54,886 nucleotides of DNA from positions 59,684 through 114,569 of the forward strand of contig JANLFO010000006.1 in the NCBI GenBank assembly GCA_024653205.1, in the 5' to 3' direction. How positions within the stretch are numbered: the stretch's first letter is position 1; every line of letters begins with the position of its first letter. The notes under the pieces were generated by a model. The model had not been told where the DNA came from and searched no databases. It worked only from the letters and a program-made list of their open reading frames with translations. Below, in pieces: positions 8,716-16,821 of this stretch. This DNA comes from Clostridia bacterium (GTDB lineage Bacteria > Bacillota > DSM-521 > Neomoorellales > SLTJ01). Made by a program: the position numbers and the translations under genes.

Positions 8716-8804
8716 TCTGGAACTCAGGCCCGTTGCCGGGCGTCTAGATTAAAAAGGGAAACCAATCGGCGCGGCCTGCCGGCATAGAAGGAGAGGAATG
8801 GCAA

Positions 8805-9215
8805 ATGAGGGCAACGGCAGCCTATCGTCTGAGTACGCTTTGCGGGGTAACGGCGCTAGCCACGGGCCTCGTCTATCTCGTCAACTTACCCGCTTTGACC
8901 AGTGACGCCACAAACGCGACGGTACCATGGGGTTGGCTGGCGCTCCTCGGCGGAATGCTGGTCTTGGTCCTGGTGGTAAGTAGCCAAAAGGGCTGGGGAA
9001 CCAGATGGGCGGCAGTGGGCCTACTCATAAGCCTTGGCTTTATGTTCCTCCTGCAACTGCCGCCCATTGGGCTCTGGTTTCTCTTCCATGGGCAGGTAAT
9101 CAGCGACGGACCAGTGGGACCGGTGGGCCACTGGGCGTGGTCGTTGCCCCACATTGTTGTGGCTGCGGCCTCTGCCGCCGCCCTATACCTGTGGTGGCGC
9201 CCATACCGCCGCTGA
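8805..9215 (+). CDS. Hypothetical four-helix membrane protein
   Basis: 136 residues with four hydrophobic helices at about 10-30, 43-62, 70-88 and 110-131 and a short basic tail (WWRPYRR). ATG 8805 is preceded by AAGGAGAGG; the ATG six bases earlier is out of frame. I do not recognise the family. It stands alone between the DUF6653 remnant on the other strand and a run of partial and exported-protein genes. Confidence 0.6.
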   Translation: MRATAAYRLSTLCGVTALATGLVYLVNLPALTSDATNATVPWGWLALLGGMLVLVLVVSSQKGWGTRWAAVGLLISLGFMFLLQLPPIGLWFLFHGQVISDGPVGPVGHWAWSLPHIVVAAASAAALYLWWRPYRR

Positions 9216-9279
9216 GGGTAGGCCGGACCGTTGTGCCTCAGCCATCTTCATTAATCGTCCGAGCAGTAAGTGAGATACA

Positions 9280-9645
9280 GTGGACAGCCGATTGTTTCGC
9301 TCGCTGTGCTCAGGGACTGGCGGCGTACCAGTCTATGAGCTGAGGGAGGGTTGGGAAGATGGCGAGATCGAGTGCGCACCAAGTGACCTCAAAAGGGTGG
9401 ATTTCGCCCGTTCCGACGCCGACTTCCAGCCGCTCTTCCCCGACCTGGAGGGGGACCGGGAGAAGATTAAGCACCTGCTGGAGCTTTACCGGCAGGCCCT
9501 GGCTAACCTGGGGCCAGAATCTACTGTCGCCGAGGACCTAGGAGAGAACCTGCCCGGTCTCTGGTTCCTGCCCCGGGTAAGCCTGACCCTTCGGGGCGGG
9601 CGCAGGATCACCCTGATTCTACGGACAAATGATCCGGACCGGTAA
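9280..9645 (+). CDS. Hypothetical protein, probably a fragment
   Basis: 121 residues from GTG 9280, without signal peptide, membrane helix or good ribosome site. The stretch DLKRVDFARSDADF resembles DLVRVDFARSDTEL in the beta-propeller protein encoded at 12371, and the DNA there is also similar over about 30 bases. The end (LTLRGGRRITLILRTNDP) looks like a beta-rich domain. This suggests the remnant of a larger exported protein whose 5' part is lost. The last 17 bases overlap the longest frame of the next gene. Confidence 0.4.
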   Translation: MDSRLFRSLCSGTGGVPVYELREGWEDGEIECAPSDLKRVDFARSDADFQPLFPDLEGDREKIKHLLELYRQALANLGPESTVAEDLGENLPGLWFLPRVSLTLRGGRRITLILRTNDPDR

Positions 9646-9673
9646 CGGAGGCCGATTCGGGCCGGGAGTTCTT

Positions 9674-9994
9674 ATGGTGCTGTGGTGGTTCGTGCCCGCG
9701 TTGATTGCCCTGGCGGCCGGTGGGGGGTTGCTCAGCCGTGCGCCGGGTTCCGTACCGGTCTTTTTCGGGCGCCTGCTGGCGGTGGCGGCCTGGGCGGGTG
9801 CGGCGCTGGCGGTGCTGTGGGCGCTGCCCCAGGTTTCCGGTTTGCTATGGGGGAGGAGCGGGTGGTATGTGTTGCGAATGATCGAAGCGGAGCCTACGGC
9901 CCACCTGTTTCTACTGGTTCTTGGGCTGCTTCTCGGCTGGGCCGGCGTACGGCTGTGGCGGGACGTGCGCCGGACCTCCCGGCGGCTCGTGTAA
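9674..9994 (+). CDS. Hypothetical three-helix membrane protein
   Basis: 106 residues with hydrophobic helices at about 1-20, 32-55 and 75-95 and a basic end (RDVRRTSRRLV), giving a likely cytoplasmic C-terminus. ATG 9674 is chosen for GGGAG at 9664-9668; ATG 9629 in the same frame would add 15 residues and overlap the previous gene. The family is not recognised. Between this gene and 10221 the frames end in short peptide scraps (for example one ending near 10194), perhaps more gene remnants. Confidence 0.5.
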   Translation: MVLWWFVPALIALAAGGGLLSRAPGSVPVFFGRLLAVAAWAGAALAVLWALPQVSGLLWGRSGWYVLRMIEAEPTAHLFLLVLGLLLGWAGVRLWRDVRRTSRRLV

Positions 9995-10220
9995 AGCGAA
10001 CCCGCTTTCGTGACCACAAAAGGGCCGGTACGAGGTTCCGGGGCAGGGTAGCCGGAGGGTGCCCTTTACGGTTGTCGCCCCGGACGACACCTGGAGCAGG
10101 AGAAGAAACGGCGCCCCAACTCCAACTCTTCCGGGTGGTGACGCCGGACGGTTACGAACTGGAACGTACCGTCATGAAGCTTCCCGTCAGCTAGATACTG
10201 ACTTAGCCAGGAGGTTCAAA

Positions 10221-10859
10221 ATGGTGCGGCGCAAACGCTGGTGGTGCAGTTTTCTTCTGAGCGGTGTGCTCCTGCTGTTACTGCCGACCGTGGCCGGCGC
10301 GCGCCTGCTGGTGTCCTCTCCGGAGGAAACTCTGCAGTCGGCGGACCTCATTATCACCGGCACCGTGATGGCCAGGGAGTACGGTGAAGCCGAGCGCCGG
10401 GTAACCGTTGAGGTGGATGAGGTTCTAAAAGGGGACTTCCGGGCCGACGAACTCAGTCTCGCCAGGCAGAAAAATCCGGTCTGCGGGTGGGCGGGCTTCG
10501 ACTTTCCCGCACCGGGGACGCAAGTATTCCTTCTTCTGTGCGGCGAGGCAGAGCAGGGCTACCGGCCGGCTCGGGACCTCAACTATGTGGCGGTGGTGGA
10601 GGGCGACCGCGTCACCGGCCTCTACCGGGGCTACAACGTGGGGATTAACGGCCGCCGGTGGAGCCGGGAGGCTTATGCCGCGGCTTACGACGCCTTCTAC
10701 CAGGCCCACCGTTCTAAGGAAGTAGCCCAAGCGAGTGGCGACCGGTCCGGCCTGGCCGCCGGCGCCGGGACCGGGCAGGAGGGGCAACAGCCCGCAGAGG
10801 TAAGCTGGCTCAGCCGGGTGTGGCGCTGCCTACAGGGGCTGTGGGATAGGCTTCTGTGA
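10221..10859 (+). CDS. Secreted hypothetical protein, netrin/TIMP-like pattern
   Basis: 212 residues. The signal peptide is MVRRKRWW plus a Leu-rich core ending near VAGARL. The mature part starts SPEETLQSADLIITGTV, then a VEVDEVLKGDF strand, CGW, and FPAPGTQVFLLLC. This resembles the beta-barrel of netrin/TIMP-like exported proteins by pattern only. A helical segment (SREAYAAAYDAFYQAH) and an amphipathic C-terminus follow. ATG 10221 has AGGAGG at 10209-10214, which excludes the longer frame from 10059. Bases 10608-10721 recur at 19231-19344 with 112 of 114 identical, inside a chimeric frame. Function unknown. Confidence 0.65.
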   Translation: MVRRKRWWCSFLLSGVLLLLLPTVAGARLLVSSPEETLQSADLIITGTVMAREYGEAERRVTVEVDEVLKGDFRADELSLARQKNPVCGWAGFDFPAPGTQVFLLLCGEAEQGYRPARDLNYVAVVEGDRVTGLYRGYNVGINGRRWSREAYAAAYDAFYQAHRSKEVAQASGDRSGLAAGAGTGQEGQQPAEVSWLSRVWRCLQGLWDRLL

Positions 10860-10861
10860 TT

Positions 10862-10909
10862 GCGGTTGCTTGCTGGTACCACCCGCCACGGGAAAACCTT
10901 GTCCTTTAC
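10862..10909. repeat. 48-bp VapC-derived fragment in a 5' leader
   Basis: 45 of 48 bases match 8270-8317, the VapC remnant. Here the piece lies between a stop codon at 10859 and the ribosome site of the next gene, so it forms part of that gene's leader. It is best explained as a copied gene scrap rather than a regulatory site. Confidence 0.6.
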
Positions 10910-10926
10910 AAGGAGGTCGGGAGGCC

Positions 10927-12051
10927 ATGGGCAAAAGACGGCTGGTGATTCTGAGCGTTTTCTTGCTGGTTACAGTCGTTTCTGCGGCTGCTCTTGCGGC
11001 CGAGCCTGTCAAGCTGGTGGTCAATGGGAAGGAAATCCAGCCTGACGTTCCGCTTCAGATGACTGACAATCTCCTGGTGGCACCGGTGAGGCACATAGCG
11101 GAGGCTCTGGGTTGCGCAGTGAATTGGGATGAAGCGGCGCGCACAGTATCTATTCTTGCTCCCTCCCAATCCGTTTGGGAACGCCGGGCAAAGCTTCTGG
11201 AGGAAGCCTTAGCTCCCACCACACCCCAGGAAGCAGTGAATAGGTGGGCAGAAGGGGTAAGGACCCGCAACGGCGCGTTGCAGTATGCGGTCTTTTCTCC
11301 CGAGCTCAGAACGCAAACGTACGAAGAATTTGAGCGCTGCGGCTGGGTCACCGGTGTTTCCAGTCCCTGGGTGCGGAACTACGAGATAATCAAAGAAACC
11401 CAAGCCCCCGACGGCAGCCGGGTATACGTTGTAAAGTTCGACCTAATAGCCTCCACAGGACCTGCGGGCTCGTACCTCACCAAGGTCACTGTAAAGCAGT
11501 ACGATCCGTATTGGCTTATCGACCGGCTGGAAGAGGACAGGGTCCTGGCCCAGTTGCAAGGTAAGGTGGCTGATCTCCTAAAGGAGATGTGGCAGCAGCA
11601 CTACCTCTTGCTGGAGACTTCGATCGTCTGCCACTCCTGTAGTGTTCAAGACTCTCAGGTAGAGGCGGTGTTCGCCACCACGGTCAAACACGTGTTGGCC
11701 TATGCCGCTCCTTCAGAGGTGCCCTGGCAAAAAGGGCGAATCCAATTCCTGGAGGAGAACCGCGACCGGCTCACGCCCGAACAGGTCCGCAAGGTGGAGG
11801 AGCAAATAGCCTTCTGGGAAGAGGAGCTCAAGGAGTACATCCGAAAGCCGGAGGAAGGCAACATGTTCCTTAAGGTAGAGGGAGAGCTGGACGCCGATGG
11901 AAACCTCAAGCCCGAGACGGTGAAGTTCTACTACGAAGACCCCATGGGTGACTACCTGCCTTTCATAAGAGATCAGTGGGACCAGTTCAAAAGCGCCGCC
12001 GAGCTGGAGAAGCGGGGCTATGAGGAAATGCGCCGGCTGGTGGAGCAGTAG
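10927..12051 (+). CDS. Secreted protein with N-terminal copper-amine-oxidase-N1-like domain (paralog of 27797)
   Basis: 374 residues with a signal peptide at 1-24 (KRRLVILSVFLLVTVVSAAA). One stalk domain follows at about 25-80 (PVKLVVNGKEIQPDVP, VAPVRHIAEALGCAVNWD). An alpha+beta segment at about 95-200 (AVNRWAEGVRTRNGAL...FSPEL) looks NTF2-like and also occurs in the protein at 27797, and a helical Glu/Lys-rich C-terminal half ends the protein. ATG 10927 is preceded by AAGGAGG; the longer frame from 10870 runs through the VapC scrap and is rejected. Its role is unknown; it is exported and probably acts at the cell wall. Confidence 0.75.
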   Translation: MGKRRLVILSVFLLVTVVSAAALAAEPVKLVVNGKEIQPDVPLQMTDNLLVAPVRHIAEALGCAVNWDEAARTVSILAPSQSVWERRAKLLEEALAPTTPQEAVNRWAEGVRTRNGALQYAVFSPELRTQTYEEFERCGWVTGVSSPWVRNYEIIKETQAPDGSRVYVVKFDLIASTGPAGSYLTKVTVKQYDPYWLIDRLEEDRVLAQLQGKVADLLKEMWQQHYLLLETSIVCHSCSVQDSQVEAVFATTVKHVLAYAAPSEVPWQKGRIQFLEENRDRLTPEQVRKVEEQIAFWEEELKEYIRKPEEGNMFLKVEGELDADGNLKPETVKFYYEDPMGDYLPFIRDQWDQFKSAAELEKRGYEEMRRLVEQ

Positions 12052-12197
12052 ACTGGGGAAGCCAATGGCTGAAAGGTCGTGGCCGGTTCTCGCCCCTCCC
12101 AATGCGAACCTGAAGGCTTCCGGGAGGGCAGAGGGAGCCGACGCGAGCCATCGACAAGGGCTCGCCGCCTACGGTGAGTGTGCCGGGGGTTGGTAAG

Positions 12198-12347
12198 ATG
12201 GCGAAAGCCAGGGCCAGTTCGTACTCAGGCTGGGTTGTCAGCCTTGTCCTTTTGACCGTCGTGGCCGGCCCGGAGGAGCCCCGGTCGGAGGAGAAAAGCT
12301 TCTGGGCCCGCCTGGGCGATTTCTTCCGGCGCCTGTGGCGGCGCTAA
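12198..12347 (+). CDS. Very short protein, perhaps an internally deleted exported protein
   Basis: 49 residues from ATG 12198 (GGGGG upstream) to TAA 12347. A signal-like helix (GWVVSLVLLTVVAG) runs directly into FWARLGDFFRRLWRR, an amphipathic end reminiscent of the C-terminus of the protein at 10221. It may be a paralog that has lost its middle, or chance. It stops 24 bases before the next start. Confidence 0.35.
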   Translation: MAKARASSYSGWVVSLVLLTVVAGPEEPRSEEKSFWARLGDFFRRLWRR

Positions 12348-12370
12348 CCTGGGGGGGGGTGACAGATATT

Positions 12371-14293
12371 GTGGCCGCAAGGAGCGTATGGCTACTGATA
12401 GCCCTGTTGATCGTCCTCATTTTGCCCGTGGGCGCCGCCCGGGCGGCCGATCTTCCGCCGCTCGAGGCGGACGACCTCGTGAGGGTGGATTTCGCCCGCT
12501 CGGACACCGAGTTGCCGGTCAGCATCCTGCCGGAGGCAGCCGAGCAGCCGCAGGCCACCCTAACCCGACTGCTACCGACGGGATTTGAGGCCCAGTGGCG
12601 GGCCGGGATGGTGCAGGGCCGGGAAATAGGTGAGGTCCGTCTCGCCCTCCCGGGCGAGGAGGGTCAGGTGCTGTTTCGCCTCCGGGAGGCGGCCGGAGGT
12701 CTTTCTCCCGCCCGGCGGGCCCAGATTGTGGCCGGGCGCCTGCAGTCCCTGCTCGACCGGGGGCTAACCGCCGGGGAGATCGCGGTCACCCGGCGCCAGG
12801 GAGACTGGGTGGTGGTAGCTCGGGACCAGGTCCTGGCTACGGCCGATGCCCGCACCGCCCGACTTAGCAACAGCCATCCCCAGGCCCTGGCCTACCGCTG
12901 GGCCCAAAACCTGATCCATGCCCTCGCCCAGCGCGACCGGCCGGCCAAGAGCGGGCGCACCGTGGATTTGGTGCTCGACCCGGCGGCGCGCGGCACGGTC
13001 TACGCCCTCACCGTGGAGGGGGTCCAAAAAAGCTCCGACGGGGGTGGCACCTGGCAACCGCTGCCCATACCCTACACCGAAAACCGTCCGGAAGCGTCTC
13101 CCGCTCCCTTTCCCCAGAGCCTGGCCCTCCTCCCCGGCGATCCCCGGCGCCTGCTGGTGGGCATCTACCCGGGGGAAATCTGGCTTTCCGACGACGGCGG
13201 GGCGACCTGGGAGAAAACCTGGGCCGACGCCCCGGGATCCGGGGGTAACGCCCGGGTTTACGCCCTGGAAGCCGACCCCCAGGTTCCAGGCAGGGCCTGG
13301 GCCGGCCTGGCGGATGGCGTGGACAGGGGCTACGTTTTGCGCAGTGACGACGGCGGCCGCACCTGGCAGCGGGTCTGGCAGGGAGGCGGGGTGATCGACC
13401 TCCTGCCGGTCCCGGGTTGCGCCGGCGCGGTGATGATACAGGCCATGGAGGCCAACCCGGAGGCGGATAATGCGTGGGAGCCCCGGGTTTACCGCTCGGG
13501 TGACGGCGGGATTAGCTGGCAGCGCCTGGGTTTCGGCGGCATCCTGATCCGGGATAGCTCGGCACCGGGGGTGGTCTACCGGACGGAGTGGCGGCTGGAG
13601 AAGTTCGGGGACCGGTACCTGAAGACCGGTTACCGGCTCAAGCGGTCCTCCGACGGCGGGGCCACCTGGGAGGAGGTGGCCTGGTCGGGTGTCCCGGACG
13701 AACCCTGGCTCTTTGTGCCCGTAACCGTGGGGGGCGAGGCGCGCCTGCTGCTTCAGGGCGACCGCACCTACTATTACCGCCGCTGGACCCTGGCTCCCCT
13801 GCCCCAAGGCTTTGCCGAGCGCCGGCGGCAACTGGAAGCCCTGGTGACCGAGGCTTTGTCCTGGGGTACGGACGACGGCGTGAGCTTTACCTACACTCCG
13901 GAAGAAAATGCCCTTTACGTCAGCGGCTTTAACAGCGGCCTGTACCGGCTGGAACTGGGGTTGCCGGTGGTCCTCTGGACCCCGGAAGAAATCGTGCAGA
14001 AATACCTGGCCGTGGAGCCGTGGCAGGCCCGGTCCTACCTGGCGGCCCGTACCCTGGTGGCCATACCCACGCCCGGCCGAGGGGAGCGGGAACTGGTTTG
14101 GACCGGCCGGTACGAGGTGCTGCGGCGGGAAGAACGCGGCGACGGTCGCCTGGTGCTTACGGTACGCCAGTATATGCAGCCGCGGCAGCCTATCCCCGGC
14201 CAAAAAGGGCCGGTGGTGGAGGTGGTTAGGTACACCTTCGTAAGGGAGGGCCTATTCTACGGCCTCTACGCCGTGGAGCCGGTGAGCGGCTAA
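12371..14293 (+). CDS. Secreted BNR/sortilin-type beta-propeller protein
   Basis: 640 residues with a signal peptide at 1-28 (SVWLLIALLIVLILPVGAARA). The central 230-460 region contains several Asp-box motifs (SSDGGGTWQ, SDDGGATWE, RSDDGGRTWQ, SGDGGISWQ, SSDGGATWEE), the hallmark of BNR / Vps10-like propellers that bind sugars or proteins. N- and C-terminal flanks are unassigned; the C-terminal part (about 540-640) looks like an NTF2-like or secreted accessory domain. GTG 12371 is chosen because the G-run at 12349-12358 is about 12 bases upstream; the in-frame GTG 12359 would have none. It belongs to a row of exported proteins in one direction from 10221 to 19104. Confidence 0.75.
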   Translation: MAARSVWLLIALLIVLILPVGAARAADLPPLEADDLVRVDFARSDTELPVSILPEAAEQPQATLTRLLPTGFEAQWRAGMVQGREIGEVRLALPGEEGQVLFRLREAAGGLSPARRAQIVAGRLQSLLDRGLTAGEIAVTRRQGDWVVVARDQVLATADARTARLSNSHPQALAYRWAQNLIHALAQRDRPAKSGRTVDLVLDPAARGTVYALTVEGVQKSSDGGGTWQPLPIPYTENRPEASPAPFPQSLALLPGDPRRLLVGIYPGEIWLSDDGGATWEKTWADAPGSGGNARVYALEADPQVPGRAWAGLADGVDRGYVLRSDDGGRTWQRVWQGGGVIDLLPVPGCAGAVMIQAMEANPEADNAWEPRVYRSGDGGISWQRLGFGGILIRDSSAPGVVYRTEWRLEKFGDRYLKTGYRLKRSSDGGATWEEVAWSGVPDEPWLFVPVTVGGEARLLLQGDRTYYYRRWTLAPLPQGFAERRRQLEALVTEALSWGTDDGVSFTYTPEENALYVSGFNSGLYRLELGLPVVLWTPEEIVQKYLAVEPWQARSYLAARTLVAIPTPGRGERELVWTGRYEVLRREERGDGRLVLTVRQYMQPRQPIPGQKGPVVEVVRYTFVREGLFYGLYAVEPVSG

Positions 14294-14361
14294 GGCGCGG
14301 CCAAGGCCATCGGAGCTGCGCCGGCGCCGGCCGGTTCTATCAAGATCAAGGAGCGGTTCTT

Positions 14362-15184
14362 ATGTTCCCTCCAGCCAGGACGACGAATAGCCCCGAAAAG
14401 CTCTTGGCGGTCCTGGCCGTTCTGGCCCTGCTTCTCGCGGCAACGGCCTGCCGAGCTGCCGCCGGTGACGAGGTGGTAGCCCTGGTCAACGGCGAGGAGA
14501 TTACCCTTCAGGAGTTGGACATGGCAATTAGAGAGGTGGAGGTGGGCCTGCAGATGGCCTCGCGGCTTGAGGAGCTGGAGCCGGGTTCTTCGCCCGAGCC
14601 GATCGGTGCGGCAGAGTTCGTTGCGGCCTTGGGCATAGACCCGGGAGCCATGAGCGAGGAAGAGGCCCGTTTCTACCGGCGGCTGGAGCGCGAGCTGGAG
14701 CGCCAGAAACGGCCCCCGGACCGCAATGAGGCCTTCAACCAACTGGCACGCAAGGAAGTTCTTTACCAGGAGGCAGTCAAACGCGGGCTGGGGGTTTCCC
14801 TGGCCGAGGCGCGCGAACTGCAGCGGCAGGTGGAGGAGGTTTCCCGGAAGGCGTACGAACGGGAAGGCCGGTGGCAGGAGATCCTCCGGATGGAACAAGA
14901 GGCAGGCTCTGGGGTACCGGTCGCGGGAGGAATGGAAAGAGGCCGTGTTACCGTCGATTGCCCGGGACGCCAGCATCAGGAGGTTGAAAAACTGGTTTGA
15001 GGAACGGCTGGCGGCCAGCCACCCCGAGGTGCGGGAGACCGACTTTCTGGTGTTGAAGGAGAACGCCTGGGAAGACTATACCGAGTACCTGCTGCGCCGC
15101 GCTAAAATCCGCATTCGAAAAGAGGGCTTCAGCCTGAACTTCCACGGCGAAGCGTGGTCGGAGGACCTGCTCGGGCGGCAATGA
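14362..15184 (+). pseudogene. SurA/PrsA-N-like lipoprotein gene with a frameshift
   Basis: The first frame (14362-about 14900) encodes a lipoprotein-like signal (LLLAATAC), then DEVVALVNGEEITLQELDMAIREVE, the usual start of SurA_N chaperone/prolyl-isomerase families, and helices up to ILRMEQE. The second frame (about 14901-15184) continues naturally with LGYRSREEWKEAVLPSIAR and ends KIRIRKEG. Dropping one base near 14901-14908 joins them into one ~273-residue protein. No parvulin PPIase domain follows, so it would be a chaperone-like lipoprotein. The sequence cannot tell a real mutation from a base-calling error. Confidence 0.65.
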
Positions 15185-15319
15185 CTGGCCGTCAGCGCAT
15201 TGCGGGCCTGCGGGTCTGAAACCGGCCGGTAGACTGCCCACCCCGGCACGGGATCGCAGGGCGTCGCCGGGACGGCCGGACTGCCGTTTGGCCTGGGTGC
15301 GGGGAAGGAGGTGAATCGG

Positions 15320-16732
15320 GTGAGAGCGTCTCGCGATCATTGGCCGGCCCTTGTGGTCTTGCTAGTCGCCGGGGGCCTGTTCCTATTGTTCGGGTGCATC
15401 CAACAAGGCAAACAAACGGCTCAACCGCGAGTAGCCGGGGACTGGTTTACGTACATCGGCGGGGTCCCGGGAGAGCCGTCGCCTGAGCGCCAGCGGATTG
15501 GTTACCAGGTTTCGCTTACTAACACCGGTACTGCACCGTTACGGGGTTGGAGGTGGGAAATGGTAATTCCGCCGGAGGTCGAGGCGAGGCTTATTCGCAC
15601 GGAGCAGAAGGTCGATCCTGATCCAGTTGCTCCCTCTATATTGCCCGACTTACCGCCCGGAGAAACGGTCAAGATTGCGGGTTACCTGGATTTGAACGCC
15701 GAGGGGCTCTCCAAGCGGGATCTTGTTGCCCTTGCCGATTCTATCACCCTTCGAATCGTGGGCGCGGACGGGCGTGAGCTCTTATCGTTTCCGCGGACGC
15801 CGTATAAAGTTCCTGCAGGAACGCCCCGGCAAGAAGAGCGGGCAGGAACTGAGCCGCCCGAAGCCGAAACCTCCGGAGCGGCGGCCGGGGATACCAGATT
15901 GCCCCCCGGCGTAACGGCGGAACAGGTCGCGGCTGGCGCCTGGTCCCCTGATGGTGAGGTCCTGGCCTACTTTCTCCAAAACCAACACCCGGCGGCAGAG
16001 GGGAGTATTCACCTATGGCGGCCTGGCCAACCACCCGGCGAGGTGGCGCGGGAATGCCGGGTGACCGGCTTCCAGTGGTCGCCCGACGGCCGTTACCTCC
16101 TCTCGGACGCAGGCAGCAGCGCCACCCGCAGCGGCCTGCTGATTGAGGTCGCCTCCCAAGAGGTGATCGAGCGCTTCTCCTTTGTCGGGGAGGCGTATTG
16201 GTCCCAGGATTCCGGCCGGCTCCTGGTGGCCCGGCCCCGGCCGATAACTCCACCTCCGGTCTGGGAGGTAGAGGGAACCCTGGATGTGGCCGCCTATGTC
16301 CCGCAGACGCGGAAGTGGTTCGTCTTCGCCCGGGGCAGCCAGGATTATTACCTCCAGCCCACGGATTGGGATAACCGAGGTTACCCCGTTTTTGAGAAAG
16401 TACCCTTCGCTCAGCCCCACAGAAGAACCACCGTTTCGGTGGAGGAAATCGTGGCCCATCACCTCCCCCGGCCCTTTGCCCCCGAGGTCTTGCCGGAAGG
16501 GTTGAAATACCCCGGCCGATGGAAAGGCAGCGTCATGCCCACCCTGCTTCAGGAGATGGCGCGGATGGGCTGGCGGGAACTCCCCGCCGAACAGATGGGG
16601 GCCCTGCGGTTCTTTGCCAAAGAGGTGGCCGGAGTGCAGGTGAAGATCGGAGTGTTGCCCGCAGAAATCGGCGGCCCCACGGAGGATAAGGCCACCACCA
16701 CGATCACAGTGGAACTCTGGCCGCTGGAATAA
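15320..16732 (+). CDS. WD40/TolB-like lipoprotein
   Basis: 470 residues. The signal has lipobox LLFGC near residue 29, so the protein is probably membrane-attached outside the cell. An N-terminal beta domain (about 50-170, ending in a YLDLNAEGLSKRDL stretch) is followed by a Pro/Glu linker. A partial propeller (about 195-330) has GAWSPDGEVLAYF, GFQWSPDGRYLLSD and AYWSQDSGRLLVA, as in TolB/WD40 proteins, and an alpha+beta end follows. GTG 15320 lies 8 bases after AAGGAGG (15305-15311); GTG 15311 overlaps that site and is rejected. The last 133 bases (16600-16732) are duplicated almost exactly at 22132-22264. Confidence 0.7.
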   Translation: MRASRDHWPALVVLLVAGGLFLLFGCIQQGKQTAQPRVAGDWFTYIGGVPGEPSPERQRIGYQVSLTNTGTAPLRGWRWEMVIPPEVEARLIRTEQKVDPDPVAPSILPDLPPGETVKIAGYLDLNAEGLSKRDLVALADSITLRIVGADGRELLSFPRTPYKVPAGTPRQEERAGTEPPEAETSGAAAGDTRLPPGVTAEQVAAGAWSPDGEVLAYFLQNQHPAAEGSIHLWRPGQPPGEVARECRVTGFQWSPDGRYLLSDAGSSATRSGLLIEVASQEVIERFSFVGEAYWSQDSGRLLVARPRPITPPPVWEVEGTLDVAAYVPQTRKWFVFARGSQDYYLQPTDWDNRGYPVFEKVPFAQPHRRTTVSVEEIVAHHLPRPFAPEVLPEGLKYPGRWKGSVMPTLLQEMARMGWRELPAEQMGALRFFAKEVAGVQVKIGVLPAEIGGPTEDKATTTITVELWPLE

Positions 16733-16821
16733 GCAGGAAGGAATGGTCGGGAAAATGCTCAACGTCCGGGTACGGCAGCTAGAGAGCGCTGCCACTCCCC
16801 CGGCGCATTGGAGGGAAGATC

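Noticed and set aside
10059-10220. N-terminal extension of the 10221 protein
   Set aside because: It has no ribosome site, and a signal peptide begins exactly at ATG 10221 behind AGGAGG.
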